Below the pieces are notes generated by a model, which made no database searches, was not told where the DNA came from, and worked only from the letters and a program-made list of their open reading frames with translations. A program made the position numbers and the translations under genes. Below, in pieces: positions 23,865-36,500 of a stretch of 64,000 nt of DNA; position 1 is the stretch's first letter, and every line of letters starts with the position of its first letter. The DNA is from Imbricaverruca yamaguchii (taxonomy: Eukaryota > Arthropoda > Thecostraca > Neoverrucidae), in NCBI GenBank assembly GCA_034440575.1, contig JAOTOL010001623.1, positions 1,140,501 to 1,204,500 on the forward strand, read 5' to 3'.

Positions 23865-24440
23865 CATTCACAGACCAGACACAACGGTTATTGACCAGAC
23901 ACTGCCACAAACCAGACACCACGGTTATTGTCCAGACACTGCCACAAACCAGACACCACGGGTATTGTCCAGACACTGCCACAAACCAGACACCACGGTT
24001 ATTGACCAGACACTGCCACAAACCAGACACAACGGTTATTGTCCAGACACTGCCACAAACCAGACACAACGGTTATTGACCAGACACTGCCACAAACCAG
24101 ACACCACGGTTATTGTCCAGACACTGCCACAAACCAGACACAACGGTTATTGTCCAGACACTGCCACAAACCAGACACCACAGTTATTGACCAGACACTG
24201 CCACCCACAGACCAGACACCACAGTTATTGACCAGACACTACCACCCACAAACCAGACACCGCAGTTATTGAACAGACACTACCACCCACAGACCAGACA
24301 CCACAGTTATTGACCAGACACTACCACCCACAAACCAGACACCACTGTCGTTGACCAGACACTACCACACACAAACCAGACACCACTTATTGACCAGACA
24401 TTGCCTCCCACAAACCAGACACCACCGACACCCAGACACC
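23865..24440. repeat. Minisatellite, 37 bp unit, about 15 copies
   Basis: The unit contains CCAGACACTGCCACAAACCA then GACACCACGGTTATTG. The 3' part (from 24200) has CTACCACCCAC variants and is more diverged. The long frames on both strands come from the periodicity. Confidence 0.95.
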
Positions 24441-24491
24441 CAGTGCAGTGCAAAGGAGTTCTCTCACAAGCTGGGTGAATGTACCTGGATG

Positions 24492-24493
<2 letters not shown>

Positions 24494-24560
<67 letters not shown>
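24494..24560. repeat. (TA)n microsatellite
   Basis: About 33 uninterrupted TA dinucleotides, followed by GTATGTACGTATGTATG. Confidence 0.99.
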
Positions 24561-24561
<1 letters not shown>

Positions 24562-24569
24562 TATGTACG

Positions 24570-25254
24570 TATGTATGTATGCATGCACATAGCACAATAT
24601 CCATGCGACGTCCTAGAGTATCCCTTTTGTGCAGGGTTCTCGGTATGACGCCCCTGCTAGTGGAGCTAATTTCAATTCCATTGCCTCGCGTGTATAGCAG
24701 GCATTATCAGGCGCAACACCGAACCATCGTTTCGTGCCCACTACCTGTTTTGTGCTTAAAAAGTCTGCGGTCCCTTCCTGCAATCCCTGGTCTCGGAAAA
24801 AAAAACAGCACCAGCACCTCATTTGACAACAGCTGGACAAGCCGGTCACTGGGCGCTACATGACCAATGTAGTGGATGTGCCCTAAAGCCCTAATAACTG
24901 ATTGGACAAATCGGTTGCCCAGCCCGTAAGTGAGGGCATGGGACGCGCCTGCGGCTAACTGCTGCCGGACCCCAGTACATATTCCAGGCAGCAGCACTTG
25001 TAACGTGTTGCACCTACTAACGAGCGATCAGTTCATTTTTGGACAAGACATAAATGCTCATGAAATATATACACCGATGGACTGTATTCCGGACTAATTT
25101 CACCTTTCAATGCTGAAGTGTATCAGGGGATATCACAACACGAATGGTACAGTCAGCACACTGTGTTGGCTTTAGCATGCACACTGATGTACGACTGTTC
25201 ACACGCACCCGAGCTCGTTTGTTGATTTCAAAATTGTTGATTTCACGTCAGTGT
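24570..25254. other. Intergenic DNA with a 3'-hairpin tail
   Basis: No gene recognised. At 24856-24905 GGGCGCTACATGACCAATGT then GTGGATGTGCCCTAAAGCCC and AATAACTGATTGG is a plus-strand copy of the dispersed 3'-hairpin tail, with an inner CTACAT/ATGTAG stem. Confidence 0.5.
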
Positions 25255-25425
25255 TTCACGATGCACTTCGTGCGCGATCACGGCTAATGGCTCAGCCCAC
25301 ACTGTTTTGCCGGTGGGTCTCGGGATTGGGAAATGTCCCGAGCGGCGCGAATGTTGAACCCTGGACCTTTGGTATTCAGGGCTCAACGCGTTAACCACTC
25401 CGGTCATGCCCGGCCCATCCGCCCG
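25255..25425 (-). mobile_element. tRNA-derived SINE, minus strand, with tRNA-like head
   Basis: On the minus strand: ATGACCGGAGTGGTTAACGC (A box), CCAAAGGTCCAGGGTTCAAC (B box), then the family body GGGACATTTCCCAATCCCGA. It is the same family as the copy at 40326 (ACCAAAGGTCCCGGGTTCGA). Confidence 0.8.
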
Positions 25426-27104
25426 AGCTGCAGCGCGCACGCGCCGACCCAGCCCGCTCACGAGTCGTCATGCCACTTGTCTGCCAATCGACCTGATGAG
25501 ACTGATCCAGCGCTTCGGCTGAAGGCCGGATGTGGCCTGTCAGCCACCTTTGTGCACTTGTTTGGTTAAGCCCGAAAGGTCCTCAATGGAGCGAAGTTTA
25601 ACACACCAGGATACGTAGCTGTCTCCTGGATATGTAGCTGTTACGTGGATACTTAGGGTTAACCAAACTGCTTTCTGGATACGTAGATGTTCCCTGGATG
25701 TGTAGCTGTTCCCTGAATATTTTGTTGCTTTCCGGATACGTAGCTACTTCCCGTCGCTGCTGCTGTTCACTGGCTTACTCCTGGTGGCATGCATCATGCT
25801 ACGTTTCAACCAGTCATTCATTGCCACGTTTGTGCAAGAGGGCCTTTCTTTATTGTCATGCTCTGGGTCCCCTTTAGCTCAGTATTCGTGATAGTGTCTG
25901 AAATACTGACGACAAATCACCGATTTCGACGAAGTTGAAGTTCGTTTTTCTTCCTGAATAAAGTCCGCCACAAAAGCTCGCTCTGTCTGCTTCTTCGCAA
26001 CAGCCATGACGACCAGGGTCATGAGCGCAGAATGATCATGGCAGTCGGCGCGCCCATAAGCTCCAATTCATCATCACGCCCAAGGCCATGTATCAACGTC
26101 GGCCGATGTCTACAGCTCATGCAATGCGTCAGCTGACGCATTGCAGTCCACGTGTCAACATCGGCCTCGTCGAAAGCCGACAGGTCGACGCGGGTGAATG
26201 CGTTCTGGTGCGCAACGCTGGCGTGCTGTTGGTCCAGCATTGTTCACGTGTCGGGACCACACCACTTGTATCACGGCACTACACGTACGGACACGCAAGA
26301 CGAAAATTTGTCCAAGCACCAGCGCACAGGATCACGTATCTGACTCCGGTCGTCAGAAACGACTGCCAACTGCCAACTGCCAAGATTGTGTGCTCTTTAA
26401 TATTTGTGGGTGCTCTTTCTTATTTGTGGGTGCAAAATGACCTTGGCAATTGACGCGCCCTAAGTTCCAATTCGTGATCGTCTTTTATTTCTACGAAGTG
26501 TTTATCCATTGTTTCTTTGTTCGTTTCCCATCGAAGGTATATACTAGCGTGTTTTTCGTTTTTTTTTCCATTTGGATATATGTAGGCTATTTCTGTGTCG
26601 CCATATTTATCAATGCAGCCACGTACTTATTTGTGCATGTACCATGTGCCTTGGATGTTGACGACACCTTGTGGAGAACTGATGACAACGGCCCGACAGA
26701 ACCCCTGATGGCGACCGCATAAGTAGTTTGTCAAGTTACTTTTTGCCAATACGCGTAAAATAACACATTCCTTGCTTCCAGACAACACCATTCCAAACTG
26801 TGCGTTTCTGTGCAAGCTGTACAGCGTGCATTTTGTCCACAAAAATCAGCTGATCACCCATTAGTGTGCACAACGGTGTCAGCTTCTGTGCGTTTTTTTC
26901 GTATCGTTCATGGCCTTACGCCACCAATCTAACTTGTTTCTTCTTTTTTTCTTCTTCTAAACATCAGCTCAAACTTGTCGCTGGTCCGTAAATAAAACTG
27001 TAAAAGTGTGTTGTGGTTAACCGGAGCTGACTATCGGGACATTTTCCCTTTGTCAACTAATTCAGCTGTGCGTCGTCTGAAAACTAATCGCAAGCCCAAC
27101 GATA
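25426..27104. other. Intergenic DNA
   Basis: No gene recognised. At 25610-25745 a diverged unit of about 27 bp around CTGGATACGTAGCTGTT recurs about five times. Dispersed 3'-hairpin fragments occur at about 26036-26075 and 26428-26475 (GGGTGCAAAATGACCTTGGC then GACGCGCCCTAAGTTCCAAT). Confidence 0.4.
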
Positions 27105-27370
27105 TCCACACCAGGGATAACCAAAACAGAACATCAGGGGTAACCAAAACAGCACACCATGGATAGCCAAAACAGGACACTAGGGATAACAAAAACAACA
27201 CCAACACGGGTGGCCAAAACAGCACACTAAGGATACTCAACACAATACACCAGGAATAACCAAAACAGCATACCAAGGATAACCAAAACAGCACACCAGG
27301 GATGACCAAATGCCTGTGCCTGTCACTGATGACCAAATGCCTGTGCCTGTCACTGATGACCAAATGCCCG
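27105..27370. repeat. Diverged minisatellites, about 27 bp units
   Basis: Variants of AACCAAAACAGCACACCAGG followed by GAT occur about seven times, then GATGACCAAATGCCTGTGCC with TGTCACT occurs two to three times. Confidence 0.8.
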
Positions 27371-27544
27371 CCTGTCACTATTTTAGGACGATTTTGATGT
27401 TTTAGACTATCTTGCGAGTGGCGTGCGCTCGAGTAAACTTGGCACAATACATCTATGTCGAGGCTTCCTTCATCTAAATTTGTCTCCCCGAGTAGAACCG
27501 GTGGGGCTCTCATTCAGATTAAACCCTGGTGCTGCGATGAATGC
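27371..27544. other. Spacer before the 47 bp array
   Basis: Nothing recognised. Confidence 0.4.
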
Positions 27545-29530
27545 TGTCCAGAGAGCCAGTTGTGGTACCGTCTTGTGGCCGCTAGATGGCACCCTCAGTC
27601 AGAGTGTGATGGTACCGTCTGGTGGCCGGTAGATGGCTCCCTCAGCCACAGAGTGTGGTGGTACCGTCTGGTGGCCGGTAGATGGCTCCCTCAGTCAGAG
27701 TGTGATGGTACCGTCTGGTGGCCGGTAGATGGCTCCCTCAGCCACAGAGTGTGGTGGTACCGTCTTGTGGCCGCTAGATGGCACCCTCAGTCAGAGTGTG
27801 ATGGTACCGTCTGGTGGCCGGTAGATGGCTCCCTCACTCAGAGTGTGATGGTACCGTCTGGTGGCCGGTAGATGGCTCCCTCAGCCACAGAGTGTGGTGG
27901 TACCGTCTGGTGGCCGGTAGATGGCACCCTCAGTCAGAGTGTGATGGTACCGTCTGGTGGCCGGTAGATGGCACCCTCAGTCAGAGTGTGATGGTACCGT
28001 CTGGTGGCCGGTAGATGGCTCCCTCAGCCACAGAGTGTGGTGGTACCGTCTTGTGGCCGCTAGATGGCACCCTCAGTCAGAGTGTGATGGTACCGTCTGG
28101 TGGCCGGTAGATGGCTCCCTCAGCCAGAGTGTGGTGGTACCGTCTGGTGGCCGGTAGATGGCACCCTCAGTCAGAGTGTGATGGTACCGTCTGGTGGCCG
28201 CTAGATGGCACCCTCAGTCAGAGTGTGATGGTACCGTCTGGTGGCCGGTAGATGGCTCCCTCACTCAGATAGTGTGGTGGTGCCATCTGGTGCCCGGTAG
28301 ATGGCACCCTCGGTCAGAGTGTGGTGGTACCGTCTGGTGGCCGGTAGATGGCTCCCTCACTCAGATAGTGTGGTGGTGCCATCTGGTGCCCGGTAGATGG
28401 CACCCTCGGTCAGAGTGTGGTGGTACCGTCTGGTGGCCGGTAGATGGCTCCCTCAGCCACAGAGTGTGGTGGTACCGTCTGGTGGCCGGTAGATGGCTCC
28501 CTCGGTCAGAGTGTGGTGGTGCCATCTGGTGGCCGGTAGATGGCTCCCTCAGCCACAGAGTGTGGTGGTACCGTCTGGTGGCCGGTAGATGGCTCCCTCG
28601 GTCAGAGTGTGGTGGTGCCATCTGGTGGCCGCTAGATGGCACCCTCAGTCAGAGTGTGATGGTACCGTCTGGTGGCCGGTAGATGGCTCCCTCACTCAGA
28701 TAGTGTGGTGGTGCCATCTGGTGCCCGGTAGATGGCACCCTCGGTCAGAGTGTGGTGGTACCGTCTGGTGGCCGGTAGATGGCTCCCTCACTCAGAGTGT
28801 GGTGGTACCGTCTGGTGGCCGGTAGATGGCTCCCTCGCTCAGAGAGTGTGGTGGTACCGTCTGGTGGCCGGTAGATGGCTCCCTCAGCCAGAGAGTGTGG
28901 TGGTACCGTCTGGTGGCCGGTAGATGGCTCCCTCAGCCAGAGTGTGGTGGTACCGTCTGGTGGCCGGTAGATGCCTCCCTCACTCAGAGTGTGGTGGTAC
29001 CGTCTGGTGGCCGGTAGATGGCTCCCTCAGCCAGAGAGTGTGGTGGTACCGTCTGGTGGCCGCTAGATGGCACCCTCGGTCAGAGTGTGATGGTACCGTC
29101 TGGTGGCCGGTAGATGGCACCCTCACTCAGAGTGTGGTGGTACCGTCTGGTGGCCGGTAGATGGCACCCTCAGTCAGAGTGTGATGGTACCGTCTGGTGG
29201 CCGGTAGATGGCACCCTCACTCAGAGTGTGGTGGTACCGTCTGGTGGCCGCTAGATGGCTCCCTCAGTCAGAGTGTGGTGGTACCGTCTGGTGGCCGCTA
29301 GATGGCTCCCTCAGTCAGAGTGTGGTGGTACCGTCTGGTGGCAGGTAGATGGCTCCCTCGCTCAGAGAGTGTGGTGGTACCGTCTGGTGGCCGGTAGATA
29401 GCACCCTCAGCCAGAGTGTGGTGGTACCGTCTGGTGGCAGGTAGATAGCTCCCTCAGCCAGAGTGTGGTGGTACCGTCTGGTGGCAGGTAGATGGCTCCC
29501 TCACTCAGAGAGTGTGGTGGTACCGGAGAA
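27545..29530 (+). repeat. 47 bp minisatellite, about 42 copies, CTCF-like motif in every unit
   Basis: The unit runs GGTACCGTCTGGTGGCCGGT, AGATGGCTCCCTCAGTCAGA, GTGTGGT. Every copy includes TGGCCGSTAGATGGCWCCC. Against the published 19-position CTCF consensus (YDRCCASYAGRKGGCRSYV), the form TGGCCGCTAGATGGCACCC fits 18 positions, and the TGGCCGGTAGATGGCTCCC form fits 17. All copies point the same way. The array ends about 0.9 kb before the first FEN1 exon found. It therefore lies either in FEN1 intron 1 or in its upstream flank. Whether any protein binds is unknown. Confidence 0.9.
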
Positions 29531-30404
29531 TGTGGTGGTGGTCCATGTGACTCCCACCCAGAGTTGTCATCCATTATCACGCTGGTGTGTCAATATTGTG
29601 CCGCTGATCCTGTGGTGTTATGCACCAAGAACCTGGGACGGACGGAATAACATCTCCAAACTTGGCGTCATAATCTCAGCTTTGTGGGATGCAAGTGCAA
29701 CGCAAAGAAAATAAGACGTAGCTATGGTTGTGGATGCCACCGAAACGAATCAGAAGCTCCCTCAGCTGCATCCGAAACCAAACCAAAATTAAATATATGA
29801 GGCAAAAAAGCACCAGCATTGCAGTACATATGTCAGAATTGGGTTAGAATAGGAGAGCGAACTAGTAGGAATCCTAGTGACCAACGGTATCGATGCATTT
29901 ACTATGCCGGATTTGGGTCGGAATAGGGCAGCGAACTAGTAGGAGTTCACGTGAACGACACCACCGTTTTATTTCCTACATGGAAGTAACGTCCTGGGAT
30001 CCTGTGTGTGCGAGACACGGTTGGGGCTCGAGGTGAAATTTTTGGGAAAACCTAGTGGAAAACGAACATTCTCCGCAGTGCGCGAGCGGTCGTTCCCATA
30101 GTAACACACAGAAGCAGTGTGCACCACCACAGGCATTTTTCCGTATCCAAACTGGTAATCAGGACGCGTGCTTTACATTTTTGGTAGCAAACCGATACGC
30201 TGCTATCAGCTTAAATGATGATTGTGATGAAGTGGAGTTTATGAGCTCGTCCGCAACTAGTAATTCTGTGCTACGCGGTGCGATGCAATACAACACAATA
30301 CAATGCAACACAGTGCAATACAGTGCATATCGGTGCTGTGTAGTGTATCCTATGACGTGTTGAGCTCACGTGACGCACCGCCTGACCGTGTGCTGCGCCT
30401 CCAG
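29531..30404. other. Flank or intron 1 of FEN1
   Basis: A two-copy diverged repeat (GGGTTAGAATAGGAGAGCGA and GGGTCGGAATAGGGCAGCGA) is at about 29838-29945. A CAATACAA/CAATGCAA-rich tract is at 30280-30325. The end, CTGCGCCTCCAG, is the acceptor of FEN1 exon 2. FEN1 exon 1 (start codon to about Phe27) was looked for here and further upstream and not found. Confidence 0.5.
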
Positions 30405-30507
30405 GTCGGAAGATAGCCGTCGACGCCAGCATGTGTATGTACCAGTTCCTGGTGGCCGTGCGACAAGAGGGCTCCACCCTTACCACCGCTGACGGCGAGA
30501 CCACCAG
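30405..30507 (+). CDS. FEN1: FEN1 exon 2 (N domain, first catalytic Asp)
   Basis: The acceptor is GCGCCTCCAG. It reads from Gly28 through [16 protein letters not shown] to TTADGETT and ends in phase 2 (AG before GTGAGT). The last 27 nt plus 47 nt of intron are the seed unit of the 74 bp array that follows. Confidence 0.93.
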
Positions 30508-33500
30508 GTGAGTGGGCCGTCTGCCGACGGGACCATTGTAGGATGCCGCCGGGGTACCACCGCTGACGGCGAGACCACCAGGTGAGTGGGCGGTCTGCCG
30601 ACGGGACCAGTGTAGGATGCCGCCGGGGTACCACTGCTGACGGCGAGACCACCAGGTGAGCGGGCCGTCCGCCGACGGGACCAGTGTAGGATGCCGCCGG
30701 GGTACCACCGCTGACGGCGAGACCACCAGGTGAGTGGGCGGTCTGCCGACGGGACCAGTGTAGGATGCCGCCGGGGTACCACCGCTGACGGCGAGACCAC
30801 CAGGTGAGTGGGCCGTCTGCCGACGGGACCTTGTAGGATGCCGCCGGGGTACCACCGCTGACGGCGAGACCACCAGGTGAGTGGGCCGTCTGCCGACGGG
30901 ACCAGTGTAGGATGCCGCCGGGGTACCACCGCTGACGGCGAGACCACCAGGTGAGCGGGCCGTCTGCCGACGGGACCAGTGTAGGATGCCGCCGGGGTAC
31001 CACCGCTGACGGCGAGACCACCAGGTGAGTGGGCGGTCTGCCGACGGGACCCGTGTAGGATGCCGCCGGGGGTACCACCGCTGACGGCGAGACCACCAGG
31101 TGAGTGGGCCGTCCGCCGACGGGACCAGTGTAGGATGCCGCCGGGGTACCACCGCTGACGGCGAGACCACTAAGTGAGCGGGCAGTCTGCCGACGGGACC
31201 AGTGTAGGATGCCGCCGGGGTACCACCGCTGACGGCGAGACCACCAGGTGAGTGGGCAGTCTGCCGACGGGACCCGTGTAGGATGCCGACGGGACCAGTG
31301 TAGGATCCCGCCGGGGTACCACCGCTGACGGCGAGACCACCAGGTGAGTGGGCAGTCTGCCGACGGGACCAGTGTAGGATGCCGCCGGGGTACCACCGCT
31401 GACGGCGAGACCACTAATTGAGCGGGCAGTCTGTCGACGGGACCAGTGTAGGATGCCGCCGGGGTACCACCGCTGACGGCGAGACCACCAGGTGAGTGGG
31501 CCGTCTGCCGACGGGACCAGTGTAGGATGCCGCCGGGGTACCACCGCTGACGGCGAGACCACTAAGTGAGCGGGCAGTCTGCCGACGGGACCAGTGTAGG
31601 ATGCCGCCGGGGTACCACCGCTGACGGCGAGACCACCAGGTGAGTGGGCAGTCTGCGCGGGACCCGTGTAGGATGCCGACGGGACCAGTGTAGGATCCCG
31701 CCGGGGTACCACCGCTGACGGCGAGACCACCAGGTGAGTGGGCAGTCTGCCGACGGGACCAGTGTAGGATGCCGCCGGGGTACCACCGCTGACGGCGAGA
31801 CCACTAATTGAGCGGGCAGTCTGCCGACGGGACCAGTGTAGGATGCCGCCGGGGTACCACCGCTGGACGGCGAGACCATTGGTGTACGTTAGGTGGTGAA
31901 CGGGCGAATTTGCCGACGGGACCAGTGTTAGGATCCGCCGGGTACCGCTAGACTTTTGGCGAGACCACTAAGTGAGTGGGCAGTCTGCCGACGGGACCAG
32001 TGTATAATTGGATGCCGCGCCGGGGTACCACCGCTGACGGCGAGACCACTAAGTGAGCGGGCAGTCTGCCGACGGGACCAGTGTAGGATGCCGCCGGGGT
32101 ACCACCGCTGACGGCGAGACCACCAGGTGAGCGGGCCGTCCGCCGACGGGACCAGTGTAGTATGCCGTTGGGGGCGCTGGATGAGTGAGGGCAAGGAGTG
32201 GGCTATCAGGCTCCGGCCACATGAGGCCGACTTTGCGCGTTTTCTGGTTGAAAACCACCAGGCGCGAGCGCCTGTCCTCACCCCCCCCCCCGCCCCTCCC
32301 ATAACATTGGCCCGTTTTCATCCACCTTTGGACCGCCCTGGCTGCGCTTCCGGCTCCCTTAAGGCTGGCGCAGAATAGGGTATCGCACCGGCAGAAGTGT
32401 TGCAGATACGGCAGGGGCACGGCAGAGCACGACAGAAGTACGGCATAGCACGACATTGCCTATGCTCCAATGTCTGGCCAGGAGTTGCAGCCTACGCAGA
32501 TGCGCCGGCTCGCGATATTTACGTACGATAGGTTTAAATACATTACATACATTACATGCATGTAATACATGCATTGCGTACATGCATTTCATACGTGGAA
32601 TACATACACTACGTACGTGTATTACATACATTGCATGCATGCATTATATACATTACATGATTGCACTGCATATATACATTCTACTTATGCATACACTACA
32701 TGCGCTACATACATTAGGTTGACGGCCGAAGCTCGGCGCAAGGAGCCGGCAGCGAAACAGCCGGAGCCGTTGGAACCATGGCGGGGTGTTGGTGTGCAGA
32801 GATACAGAGCGGAGAGAGGTCAGGCACGGATACGGACCAGTGGGAGAAGAGCGCCTTTTCGCCGGTAGGGGGTATGATGGGCACACAACACAAGGCAATG
32901 CGGGAAGCCCTTCAGTTCGAGGTGCAGCGGGACGCAGCAGAGAGCCGGGGAGTGACGCGACCGCACGTCTGATAGAAGGCAAACTCGCGGGGAGTTACCT
33001 GGCCCTTCTCGGGTCGTTCATTCATTTTCGTGTCGCGTCTGACCACTGAACGTTTTGGTCTGTCTTGGGATACGGCCGCGCCCCTCGTCGAGCCGCCAGG
33101 GCTGGCTGGCCAGTCGGTCTCGCCGGTCGACGCTCTCACCGCTCTAGGCATGCAGTGCACTCGCTCCGGCACACGTTCCAGTGTTACCGGTCCTGTGGCG
33201 GGTGGCCCACCTCGGCGCATACACCTGTGTTGCCTGGTACTCGCGCTGCCTGATACCTCTGGCCGGCATATCACGTCTGCGTCAGCTGGTGAAGGAGGGT
33301 GGACCTCTGGGATGGGCGGCGGCCGGCTGTCAGCACCACCCCTTGCCCTCTGTGTCGGTCGCGCCCAGCCACGCAGGGCGGCTGGGGTGCCGGCCGGCAA
33401 TGCCAGAGGGAAAGTTTCGTCTCTGGTGAGGACATTTTCGCACTTTTTTGGTATCTATTGGCTCTATGCTTGTGCCTCTGTTGAGTAGTCGTAATGAGCC

Positions 33501-36500
33501 CTCCGACAAAAAAGTAATTTTCGGAAATTATCCCCCAAAAAGCAGCGTCAGAAAGGACATTTCAGCACAGTGCCGTGTTCTCGCTATTATAGAAAAAAGC
33601 CTCACGGAAGGCAGGCGGATTTTTTTGCCTTCACCCCACTTCCCGCCGTTTCCTCACATGGAAAAACCAACCTCCGATTTTTGCATGTCGGTCGGTCTGG
33701 CAAATTGCCTACCGGCTGTTCGTGTATTATCTGCCAGTGTGTTACATGTGTGCCCGACCGACCTAGCTTCTTCGCGTTTGCCGCCGAAACAGCTGTGCTG
33801 ATCGGACGGTAATTTTGACATGTGGTGCACCCATTTAGTTGGACAGATTGCGGTGGTGATTTTATGTTCTCGCGGTCACGTGCGCTCGCGCCATGTGACA
33901 CCAACCAAACGCCGTGCGCACCCGCCACGCAGCGCTAACTGGGACGACATGGACGACCTCCATATGTCTTTTTTATTATTCTTTATATTTCTGAGTACCG
34001 CCACACCTCAAACCAACAATGTGGACTTTTGGACAAACTAGGGGTATGTGAAGTTGGATTGCACTTATTATATTATGCTTTTTTTGTCGTCGCGACGGAA
34101 CAAGCTTAACGTCTAGGTGAGGTTCGAGAGTTAGCAACGCAACTGAGAAGACTAACCACAAAAGCGTTTTCATTTGCCCGGTTTCGTGTATGTAATGCCA
34201 TGTGTGACGTTCCCGTGTGATGACGTGTGACTTGCGACGTGTGATCCATTTCAGTCACCTGATGGGAATGTTTTACCGAACGATCCGCATGGTGGAGAAT
34301 GGCATCAAGCCTGTGTACGTGTTCGACGGCAAACCTCCAGACATGAAGGGCGGGGAGCTGGCCAAACGCGCCGGGCGGCGAGACGATGCGCAGAAGGCGC
34401 TCACCCAGGCCGAGGAGCAGGGTGAGTTACGGTGTGAGAGGGGGAGGGGGCGGCGTGACGGTGGCAGAAGGCGATTACCCAGGTTGAGGAGCAGGGTGAG
34501 TTATGGTGGCAAGGGGGGGGGCGAGCGGCGGGATGATGCGCAGAAGGCGTTCACCCAGGCTAAGGAGCAGGGTGAGTTATGGTGGCAGGGGGGGTGGCGA
34601 GCGGTGGGATTATGCGCAGAAGGCGTTCACCCAGGCTAAGGAGCAGGGTGAGCTACGGTGGTTAGATGAGAGGGGGCGAGCGGCGAGACGATGCGCAGAA
34701 GGCGCTCACTCAGGCCAAGGAGCAGGGTGGGTTCCGGTGGAGATGAGGGGAGGCTGTTAGTCAGAAGTATATGACGGTAGTTGGGAAGAAGGACGCTGGG
34801 AATGGGTGAGCCTGAGAGTCGATGAAGGCGTGTGTTAATATTTAGAGGGACATCGTTTGGGGAATTGGGCTCGGATAAGTTAAGGTGGCTAGATATATAT
34901 AACATGCATTTGTGCTGTTGTTGTTTTGCCATGTCATCGGCATGGTGTTGCATCCTGTTGGCTATAAACACCTCGAATCCTGCAATGATCAACACTGGAT
35001 ACCAATACGCGGACGCTCCGGATCACTTGCTGGACACTGGCCGCTAGCCGCCGGCCGCTTCCACACCATCAACGAGAACTGCAGCGGCTGCCACTGCAGA
35101 AGTACGGAGCTCAGCTCAAGGTGGCCAGCGCAGCATGAATTTCCCCGTCAATCGTTTGGAGAAGAGTGTGTGCGACCGAATCCAACGGGCGCCTTGCTGT
35201 AGACACTGATACAACATTCCGTAGCCGACTGTAGTGCCCAAAGCTCAATGTCAGTTGATGCTACAGGAAGTGCTATTTAGTGGCGGGGTCTCACGTGTTC
35301 AGCGATTTGCCAGCTTCTGGGCATTGTGATTACCGGGCGCCTGTTGCGTCGCTCGCGAAAACATTCAGTCTAGGATCATTCAGCGCGTGTGTTTCCAATG
35401 GTAGTGAGAAATTAGTGTTGCTTGGGGCGTGTTATAAAGTGGAGAGTCATCTGGTGGTGTCTTCCTGCACCAGTGCTTCAGGAAGACAGCCCCAAGTGGT
35501 ATTTGGTATGTGGTACGTGTGCCACAGTGGGGCATCTGCTGCCTGGCAGTTTTACAATGGGCACGAGGTGCAGAGTCATCTGGTGGTGTCTTCCTGCATC
35601 AGTGTTTCAGGAAGAGAGCACCTGGTGGTAGAGGAGCCCTGGTGTGGGGAACTTCAGGAAGTGTGCCACAGTGCGGAAGCCACAGGAAGTGTGCCTGATG
35701 TACTGTTGTACCACAATGGACACATGCTTACATCACGTAACCTGTGGTTTTGCAGGGAACCAGGAGGACATCGACAAGTTCAGCCGTCGCCTGGTCAAGG
35801 TTACCAAGGCTCATGTGGACGAAGTCAAGGAGCTGCTCAAGTTGATGGGCATCCCGTGCGTAGAGGTGGGTGCAACAGTCGCATCTCGATCAGCAGTCAG
35901 CGGCCGCCATTGCCGACGGGTTCGTTCAACTAAACTGGTCCCTGCAGGGCGCTTGTTCCACCTCATACCTTCACGCTATCATGGAAACACCTGGCTTCCT
36001 GGTGTAAAGCGTGGCCTAAGTCGTGGTACGGCGGTGTTGTGTGTTCATGGTCACGTCACGAATACGGTCCCAGCATCGGCTCAGAACGTCGGGCAAAAGA
36101 TGCCAGTGAAGACCAGTGAGGGGCGCAGTGGAGACAATTGGTGCCGTGTCGTCCGGTGGCGATGCACCATGCACATTGTACACTAAATAGTGCACATTGG
36201 TGTGCATATGTACGGCAGGGCATTGGCTGAAGTGTCACGGGCGGGTGTCTGCTGTGACGTCATTGTCTGCGACCCGCGGCTGCCTTGCAACGCTATGTCG
36301 CCTTCGCTCCTGTATCATCTGGGCGTCTCGGATAGAATGCCAAGTAGGGTACTCACGTCAGCATACAAAAACTACACCCGGTGCGTTGTAATTCATGTAT
36401 ACCAACCTGGGTCACTGATGGGCTTTGCCTACCAGTGTCCTGGGATTCCGCACCGATGCTCAACTGGTTAGAACGCTGGCCTGCATTGATCTCTCCTTTC

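Noticed and set aside
30271..31879. Minus-strand frames of 155-354 codons over the exon 2 array
   Set aside because: They are the reverse of a 74 bp repeat derived from plus-strand FEN1 exon 2.
33030..33488. 152-codon GC-rich frame in FEN1 intron 2
   Set aside because: No domain, signal or family likeness; other frames over the same stretch are equally open.
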